Shown here one piece after another: positions 6,846 to 13,756 of a DNA stretch of 13,756 nucleotides (within the stretch, counting starts at the first letter, position 1; each line of letters opens with the position of its first letter). Under the pieces are notes generated by a model. The model searched no databases and was not told the origin of the DNA. It saw only the letters and a list, made by a program, of their open reading frames with translations. Origin of the DNA: an uncultured Aquimonas sp. (GTDB lineage Bacteria; Pseudomonadota; Gammaproteobacteria; Xanthomonadales; Xanthomonadaceae); NCBI GenBank assembly GCA_946481615.1, contig CAMLOR010000075.1, positions 1 through 13,756 of the forward strand. Direction: 5' to 3'. The translations under genes were made by a program, and so were the position numbers.

Positions 6846-7839
6846 GCGCCGCCGCTGGCCGTTCGTGCTCGCGCTGCTGCTGGCGGCGCTCGCGGCGGGC
6901 CTGGTGGTGTTGCGCATGCAGTTGCCGCGTCTGGTGCTCGACCGTTTCCACCGCATCAGTGCGCGCATGGGCGAGGATTATCGCGGGCTCGCCGGCGGCG
7001 TCGATGTCGATGTGCTCGCGCGGCACTATCGCCTGCGCGATGTGCGCGTCGTGCGGCGCGCGGCCGAAGAAGACACGCCGCTGATCCGCATCGACACCGT
7101 CGACGTCTACCTGCAGCCGCTGGCGCAGCGCAGCCGCGTGGTGGTGGCCGGCGTGCGCGTCGCGCTGCTGAGCCCCGCGCAGCTCGGCGAGGGCGTGGCA
7201 TGGCGGCATTTCCTCGAGGAACTCGGGCCGGGCACGCGCGTGGAGAACGTGCAGTTCCACGATGCCGCGTTGAGTTTCCGCCAGTCCGCCGCGCCGTCGC
7301 TGGTGATCACGCTCGACAACCTGCACGGCGCCATCGACGGCCTGGCCGGCGACTCGGCGCATCTCGAAGCGCAGGGCCTGCTGATGGCGCACGCGCCGCT
7401 GCGTCTCGACGCGCGGTTCGATCCGATCGGCCCGATGCAGACGCTGCGCCTGCGCGCGCGGGCGCACGAAGTGGAGCTGCCCAGGCTCAACGATTTCGCG
7501 CGCGCCTGGGCCGGCATCGATTTCAACCGCGGCGAAGGCGAACTGGCGCTCGCCGTCGACTACGAAGCGGCGCGGATACGCGGCGCGGCCGCAGCTTCGC
7601 TCGCCGGTGTCGACGTGTTCGACGTGCAGCAGGACGTGGGCGGCCGCGGCCTTTTGGCGGCCGTGCGCGAATTGTTCGCGGGCGCGGCGGTGGCGTCGAT
7701 GAAGGACCCGCGTACCGAGCACATCGAACGCGAGTTCGCGATCGAGGCGCAGCTGCCACCGCCCGAAGACAACTTCGAAGGCCTGCGCGCCGTGCTGCAG
7801 GCCGCGCTCGCCGACCTCGGCCGCTACCTGCCCGGGTAG
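6835..7839 (+). CDS. AsmA/DUF748-like membrane-anchored periplasmic protein
   Basis: A 334-residue protein with a basic N-terminus (MKARRRRW) and one transmembrane anchor at about residues 9-27, predicting a large periplasmic part. That part carries the beta-rich pattern of AsmA/DUF748 proteins: HYRLRDVRVV (64-73), RIDTVDVYLQP (85-95), the typical RVENVQFHDAALSF (135-148), and DFNRGEGELALAVDYEAARI (229-248). AsmA-like proteins are linked to outer-membrane lipid homeostasis and some family members to lipid transfer; what this short member does is unknown. It starts inside lpxL, overlapping it by 11 bp, so the two are very probably cotranscribed and translationally coupled, supporting an envelope role. 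A GTG at 6820 in frame is an alternative start; the ATG is chosen because the anchor follows it directly. The gene ends 18 bp from the stop of the converging H1-like gene. Confidence 0.78.
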   Translation: MKARRRRWPFVLALLLAALAAGLVVLRMQLPRLVLDRFHRISARMGEDYRGLAGGVDVDVLARHYRLRDVRVVRRAAEEDTPLIRIDTVDVYLQPLAQRSRVVVAGVRVALLSPAQLGEGVAWRHFLEELGPGTRVENVQFHDAALSFRQSAAPSLVITLDNLHGAIDGLAGDSAHLEAQGLLMAHAPLRLDARFDPIGPMQTLRLRARAHEVELPRLNDFARAWAGIDFNRGEGELALAVDYEAARIRGAAAASLAGVDVFDVQQDVGGRGLLAAVRELFAGAAVASMKDPRTEHIEREFAIEAQLPPPEDNFEGLRAVLQAALADLGRYLPG

Positions 7840-7857
7840 CGGCCGGATTCAATCGGC

Positions 7858-8859
7858 TCAGTGGTGTTCGGAACTGGTGTTCTTGTCGTCGCCGAAGCCG
7901 TGGATGGCCGTGTGCGTCAGCTGGCCCTTCTCCTGCTCGCGGAAACGGTCCTGGGCTTCGGGCGTCATGAAGCCCTGCGGACCGACCGGCTTGCCGTGCG
8001 GTTCGGCGCCAGGATAGTTGGGCGTCTGCCGGTCGTGTTCCTTCTTGGCTTCGAGCAGTGCCCGGGTATTGGCCAGCGCCTGTTCGGGCGTGATCGGACG
8101 CGGCTTGCGCGGCGCCTTGGCCTTCTTTTGCTTCGCCGCACCAGGCTCGGCAGCCGCGGCCGGCTTCGGCGCCGGCTTGCGGTACGCGGCCTCGCCCGTG
8201 GGCCGCGGCGCCGGACGGCGGCCTGACGCGCCCGCGGAGCGCGCTGCGCTCGCGCCGCGTTGGGGCGCGCCCGCCGATGCGCTGGCCGCGCGCGAAGCAC
8301 CGTTGCCGGACGGCCGCATCGCGGCCTGCCGCTTCTTGGCCGAAGCCTTCGCACCACCCAATGCACCCAGGCCCGTGGCGCCGTCGCCCGAGGGACGGGC
8401 ACTGGCGCGGCGACCGGTGTCCACGCCCTTCGGACGCGCCCCTGCCGCCTTCTTCGCGGCCGATTTCTGCGTGACGGTGGAGCGCGAGCGGGTCGCGGTC
8501 TGGCTGCCGGTGCGCGGCGACAACGGCCGCTTGGTGGCCTTCTTCGCGGCCGACTTCTTCGCGACCGCGCGCTTGGTGGTCGGCGCCTTGGCCGCGAGGT
8601 TGCGGCGCGTGCTGGCCTTGGTCGTGGTCTTGCGGGCGGCGGCCGGGCCGCTGGCGCGCTTGCGCGGGGCCCTGGTGGCGGCCGACTTCGTCTGTAGGGA
8701 CGACTTCTTCGCCGGAGCCTTGCGGGCGCCGGTCTTGTTCGCCTGCGACTTCGCGGCAGCCGTCTTGCGGCCGCCGGTCTTGGTGGCGGCGCGGCTGCCG
8801 CGCGAGCCGGGGCGGCCGGCGGACTTCTTCGCGGTGGCGTTCTTGCGCGTGGTGGCCAT
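7858..8859 (-). CDS. Lys/Ala/Arg-rich histone H1-like protein
   Basis: A 333-residue, highly basic, low-complexity protein. From residue 1 to about 255 it is almost wholly Lys, Arg, Ala, Ser, Thr, Gly and Pro, with recurring AKKSAAKKA-type units (for example AVAKKSAAKKATKRP and TQKSAAKKAAGARPKG), resembling eukaryotic H1 tails and bacterial AlgP/H1-like DNA-binding proteins. Residues 256-333 differ: ITPEQALANTRALLEAKKEHDRQ is a predicted helix, then PNYPGAEPHGKPVGPQGF, then a second TPE-initiated helix, and an acidic/histidine end (GDDKNTSSEHH). Nucleic-acid binding and compaction by the basic part is family-based inference; the tail is not one I recognise. The start at 8859 (MATTRKNATAKK) follows AGGGG; the frame is open further upstream into the neighbouring permease gene but not with this composition. 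Such repeats are prone to misprediction on the opposite strand, where long open frames also exist. Confidence 0.75.
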   Translation of the reverse strand: MATTRKNATAKKSAGRPGSRGSRAATKTGGRKTAAAKSQANKTGARKAPAKKSSLQTKSAATRAPRKRASGPAAARKTTTKASTRRNLAAKAPTTKRAVAKKSAAKKATKRPLSPRTGSQTATRSRSTVTQKSAAKKAAGARPKGVDTGRRASARPSGDGATGLGALGGAKASAKKRQAAMRPSGNGASRAASASAGAPQRGASAARSAGASGRRPAPRPTGEAAYRKPAPKPAAAAEPGAAKQKKAKAPRKPRPITPEQALANTRALLEAKKEHDRQTPNYPGAEPHGKPVGPQGFMTPEAQDRFREQEKGQLTHTAIHGFGDDKNTSSEHH

Positions 8860-8929
8860 CGGGGCACCCCTGGACTCGCGATCGATCATCGCAAGGCCCG
8901 AGGTTACGCGGCGCCGCTGAACACCACCC

Positions 8930-9808
8930 CTATTTTTCCGGCGCGGCGACGGCTCGTTCGCGATGGATGAGGTACAAGCCGCTGCCCACGATGATGGCCG
9001 CGCCGATCCACGTGACGCCATCGGGCAGCACGCCCCACACCGCGAGATCCAGCGCCACGCCCCAGGCCAGCGCCGTGTACTCGAACGGCGCGATCACCGA
9101 CGCTTCGCCGCGCGAAAACGCCTCGGTGATGGCGTACTGCCCCACCGCGCCGGCCAGCCCGATGCCGGCGATCAACAGCCAGTGCGCGCGCTGCACCGCC
9201 ACCCATTCCGGCCACGCCAGCGCACCCGCGCCGAGCGCGAGCAGCACCAGCATCCAGAACACCATGGCCTGGGTCGAATCGGTGCGCGACAGCACGCGCA
9301 CCGTGATCGCGCCGATCGCATAACCCAGCGCCGCCAGCAGCACCGCGATGCCCGCCAGGCTGAGCACGCCGTTGCCCGTGGGCCGCAGGACCACCATCAC
9401 GCCCATCAGGCCCACCGCGATCGCCGTCCAGCGGCGCGGGCCGACGTGCTCGCGCAACACCAGCACCGACAGCGCCGTGATCAGCAAGGGCGCGACGAAG
9501 AAGAGCGTGTAGGCGGTGGACAGCGGCATGCGCCGCAGCGCGTACACGAAGCCCACCATCATCCCCACCGCCAGCACGCCGCGCAGCAGATGCAACGGCC
9601 AGCGCACCCGCAGCAGCGCGGGCAAACCGATGGTCGCCATGACCCAGACCAGCACGAACGGCAGCGAAGCCATCCCGCGCAACGCCGCCACCTGCGCCGC
9701 GGGATAGTGCGGCGTGAGCAGCTTCAGGCCCGCGTCCATGAGCGCGAACGTGCCCACGGCGAGCAGCATGATGAGGATGCCGGAGACGTTGTCGCGCGGT
9801 CGGGTCAT
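8930..9808 (-). CDS. DMT superfamily permease with two EamA domains
   Basis: A 292-residue integral inner-membrane protein with about ten hydrophobic helices in two similar five-helix EamA halves (about 8-140 and 150-285). The first half starts GILIMLLAVGTFALMDAGLKLL and contains LRGMASLPFVLVWV and LPLSTAYTLFFVAPLLITALSVL-like family features (here MPLSTAYTLFFVAPLL); the second includes TQAMVFWMLVLLALGAGAL and AITEAFSRGEASVIAPFEYTAL, the usual EamA end pattern. Members export metabolites, amino acids or drugs; the substrate here is unknown. It lies 45 bp downstream of dihydropyrimidinase on the same strand, so it may share its transcript, and 70 bp before the H1-like gene. The start codon falls in an inverted repeat and no Shine-Dalgarno is evident. 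Confidence 0.92.
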   Translation of the reverse strand: MTRPRDNVSGILIMLLAVGTFALMDAGLKLLTPHYPAAQVAALRGMASLPFVLVWVMATIGLPALLRVRWPLHLLRGVLAVGMMVGFVYALRRMPLSTAYTLFFVAPLLITALSVLVLREHVGPRRWTAIAVGLMGVMVVLRPTGNGVLSLAGIAVLLAALGYAIGAITVRVLSRTDSTQAMVFWMLVLLALGAGALAWPEWVAVQRAHWLLIAGIGLAGAVGQYAITEAFSRGEASVIAPFEYTALAWGVALDLAVWGVLPDGVTWIGAAIIVGSGLYLIHRERAVAAPEK

Positions 9809-9834
9809 GGCGGTTTGCCGGACGAAACCGCCAT
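9807..9834 (-). promoter_or_regulatory. Perfect 10-bp inverted repeat over the DMT permease start codon
   Basis: ATGGCGGTTT (9807-9816) and AAACCGCCAT (9825-9834) form a perfect stem with an 8-nt loop. On the minus-strand transcript the stem covers the region where a ribosome binding site would lie and the first two bases of the ATG at 9808. It lies in the 45-bp gap after the dihydropyrimidinase stop. It could restrict translation of the permease, act as an operator, or weakly attenuate transcription; there is no T-run. A GATAAT on the minus strand (9838 to 9833), overlapping one arm, could be a -10 box for the permease gene. Confidence 0.6.
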
Positions 9835-9853
9835 TATCGAGGAGGGGCCCGCT

Positions 9854-12011
<2,158 letters not shown>

Positions 12012-12024
<13 letters not shown>

Positions 12025-12371
12025 TCACCCTTCGCCGGCGGCGGCGGATCGGGGCCCAGCAGGACCCGCTCGAGCACGAGCAACAGGTAGAACGTGCCGA
12101 AACTCCACGCGGTGACGATGTATCCGTTGTCCTTCGCGCGCGGCATGTGCGCCAGCAAGACGTCGCGGTCGATCCGCCCCTCCAACCAGGCCACCAGCCC
12201 GGCCAGCAACAGCACGATAGCGACGCCATGCGTCGCCATCATTGCAAACGCTTCCGGAACGGCGCGCTCGGGCGGAACATCGTTCAACTCGCGTGAACGA
12301 GGCCGCAGGCACCAGGCCACGAACATCGCGATGCCAGCCGCGATGGCGACGCCGACGCGCAGGTACTCCAT
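12012..12371 (-). CDS. Small three-helix membrane protein of unknown function
   Basis: A 119-residue protein I do not recognise. Three hydrophobic helices are visible, at about residues 6-22, 42-63 and 84-105, with a hydrophilic link after the first (RPRSRELNDVPPERAVPE) and a polar loop before the third (EGRIDRDVLLAHMPRAKDNGY). It ends in a proline-rich, charged tail (GPDPPPPAKGDQRP). His48 in the second helix and Glu101 in the third are polar residues inside hydrophobic segments. Its ATG lies 3 bp after the NCS1 permease stop, so the two genes are almost certainly one operon and probably coupled, which hints at a role with nucleobase uptake or its neighbours, but no function can be assigned. 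Its 3' end overlaps doc by 13 bp, convergently. Confidence 0.75.
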
Positions 12372-12374
12372 GCT

Positions 12375-13756
12375 TCAGCCCCGTGCGCCGCGCATCCGCA
12401 TCATCGCCCAGTACACCGCCGCCGCGATCGCCAGCCCCACGAACCAGGCGTAGGTGTAGATCGTCTCGAACACGTCCGGCACGTCGGCCACGAAGCCCGC
12501 GGCCTTGAAGAAGCCCGGGATGTTCGGCACCACGCCGAGGATCAGGGCGATCAGCGCGGCGGGGTTCCAGCCGTTGCGGTAGGCGTATTCGCCGCGCTCC
12601 TCGAACAGCGCGGCGGTGTCGAGCCGCGTGCCGCGCAGGAAGTAGTAGTCGACCAGCATGATGCCGGCGACGGGACCGAGCAGCGCGCTGTAACCGATCA
12701 GCCAGGTGAAGATGTAGCCCTGCGTGCTGGCGAGTATCTTCCAGGGCATCGCCACCAGCGCGATGCCCGCCGTGATCAGGCCGCCGATCCTGTACGAGAT
12801 CTTCTTCGGCGCGAGCGAAGCGAAGTCGTAAGCGGGTCCGACGAGATTGGCCGCAAGGTTGCAGCACATGGTGTCGAGCGTGAGGAAGAGCAGCGCCAGG
12901 CCCACGGCCAGGCCCGTGAAGCGGCCTGCGAGATCGACCGGATCCCAGATCGCCTGGCCGTAGATCACCACGGTGGCCGCGGTGACGATCACCGACATCA
13001 ACGCCAGCAATCCCATCGGTAGCGGCAGGCCGATGGACTGGCCCAGCACCTGGTCGCGCTGCGAGCGCGCGAAGCGCGTGAAGTCCGGGATGTTGAGCGC
13101 GAGCGTGGCCCAGAAACCCACCATCGCGGTGAGCGAAGGCCAGAACGTGGCCCAGAACAGCCCTTCCTTCTTGCCTCCGGCGACGAACTGCGAGGGCGAA
13201 TCCATGATTGCCGTGAAGCCGGCGGTGTGATTGATCGCCCACGCCACGAGTCCGATGCAGATCACGATCTTCACCGGCGCCGAGATGGTCTCGAGCCAGC
13301 GGATCGATTCGGTGCCCTTCACCACGAAATACAACTGCAACAGCCAGAACGCGACGAAGCACAACAACTGCGCCAGGTTGATGCCGAGCCAGCCGAGCGG
13401 CTCGCCGACGAAGGCATTGCCCGTGAGGATATTGCCCAGCGTGTAGATGGCGAGGCCACCGAACCAGGTCTGGATGCCGTACCAGCCGCAGGCCACGATC
13501 GCACGCAACAAGGCCGGCAGCTTCGCACCCTGCGTGCCGAACGAGGAACGCACCAGCACCGCGTAGGGAATGCCGTATTTCGCACCCGCGTGGCCGATCA
13601 GCAGCATCGGCACCAGCACGATGAGGTTGCCCAGCAGCACCGTCGCCACCGCCTGCCACGGCGACATGCCCTGATCGATCAGGCCCGCCGCCAGCGTGTA
13701 CGACGGGATGCACATCACCATGCCGATCCACAGCGCGGCGTAGTGGTACCAGGTCC
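12375..13756 (-). CDS. NCS1 family nucleobase/hydantoin/allantoin:cation symporter, N-terminus beyond window edge
   Basis: About 460 residues of an inner-membrane NCS1 permease (Mhp1/PucI type), which carries uracil, cytosine, purines, hydantoins or allantoin with a cation. The frame is open to the right edge: codons upstream of the ATG at 13721 read T-W-Y-H-Y-A-A-L-W-I-G, the family's TM1 signature, so that ATG is internal and a few tens of residues are missing. GMVMCIPSYTLAAGLI, FWATLALNIPDFTRFA, and VGPAYDFASLAPKKISYRIG are family hallmarks; twelve helices are expected in the whole protein. The C-terminal DYYFLRGTRLDTAALFEERGEY also fits. The substrate is not decidable from sequence, but a dihydropyrimidinase gene 1.1 kb downstream on the same strand points to a pyrimidine or hydantoin. 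It is followed after 3 bp by the small membrane protein gene. Confidence 0.94.
   Translation of the reverse strand, partial: TWYHYAALWIGMVMCIPSYTLAAGLIDQGMSPWQAVATVLLGNLIVLVPMLLIGHAGAKYGIPYAVLVRSSFGTQGAKLPALLRAIVACGWYGIQTWFGGLAIYTLGNILTGNAFVGEPLGWLGINLAQLLCFVAFWLLQLYFVVKGTESIRWLETISAPVKIVICIGLVAWAINHTAGFTAIMDSPSQFVAGGKKEGLFWATFWPSLTAMVGFWATLALNIPDFTRFARSQRDQVLGQSIGLPLPMGLLALMSVIVTAATVVIYGQAIWDPVDLAGRFTGLAVGLALLFLTLDTMCCNLAANLVGPAYDFASLAPKKISYRIGGLITAGIALVAMPWKILASTQGYIFTWLIGYSALLGPVAGIMLVDYYFLRGTRLDTAALFEERGEYAYRNGWNPAALIALILGVVPNIPGFFKAAGFVADVPDVFETIYTYAWFVGLAIAAAVYWAMMRMRGARG

Noticed and set aside
4473..6968. An 831-codon minus-strand open frame over waaA and lpxL
   Set aside because: It covers waaA in the wrong frame and lpxL in antisense; its end reads the palindromic repeat as VPAKAGTQ, a well-known artefact of translated repeats.
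7840..7857. Short inverted repeat in the 18-bp gap between the AsmA-like and H1-like genes
   Set aside because: GATT-C-AATC leaves a one-base loop and the outer pairs need a bulge, so it would not form a stable terminator.
8018..8920. Plus-strand open frame opposite the H1-like gene
   Set aside because: Its Arg/Ala/Phe-rich repeats are the antisense reading of Lys/Ala codons; the minus-strand frame has a plausible RBS and a non-repetitive tail. Some uncertainty remains because low-complexity GC-rich DNA is open in several frames.

Overview
This is a GC-rich bacterial chromosomal window with densely packed genes and no RNA gene, CRISPR array, transposase or phage gene that I can see. The order PCMT-like methyltransferase, tolC, waaA, lpxL, together with the GC content, start regions that often lack a strong Shine-Dalgarno, and a ubiquitous outer-membrane/LPS gene set, suggests a Gram-negative gammaproteobacterium, most likely of the Lysobacterales (Xanthomonadales). 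That assignment is inference from synteny; no phylogenetic marker is present.

Left part, positions 1-7839, is an envelope block. It starts with the C-terminal two thirds of an RND efflux pump (+, cut by the window edge). A divergent protein-L-isoaspartate-methyltransferase-like gene and a TolC-type outer-membrane channel gene follow (+, one probable unit with a promoter near 2144-2173). Facing tolC is waaA, the Kdo transferase of LPS inner-core synthesis (-). The 183 bp between the two stops hold an inverted pair of palindromic extragenic repeats plus a short degenerate tandem repeat; this is the longest gene-free stretch in the window. Only 49 bp upstream of waaA, a divergent lpxL-type lipid A acyltransferase gene begins (+), and it overlaps by 11 bp a gene for an AsmA/DUF748-like membrane-anchored protein.

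The middle, 7858-9808, has two minus-strand genes: a lysine/alanine/arginine-rich histone H1-like protein with a distinct C-terminal tail, and a ten-helix EamA/DMT permease whose start codon lies in a perfect 10-bp inverted repeat.

The right part, 9854-13756, looks like a nucleobase (reductive pyrimidine or hydantoin) catabolism cluster on the minus strand: an NCS1 nucleobase permease (cut by the right edge), a three-helix small membrane protein of unknown function 3 bp after it, and dihydropyrimidinase. Between these sits an oppositely oriented type II toxin-antitoxin module, an AbrB/MazE-like antitoxin and a Doc/Fic toxin. An AT-rich palindrome (11331-11349) lies between dihydropyrimidinase and the antitoxin and probably acts as shared promoter/operator.

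I did not find a clearly new multi-gene system. The best leads are the divergent PCMT next to tolC, the repeat pair with fully compensatory differences, the toxin-antitoxin module and its palindrome splitting the catabolic cluster, the hairpin at the DMT start codon, the H1-like protein's tail, and the unknown small membrane protein paired with the NCS1 permease.
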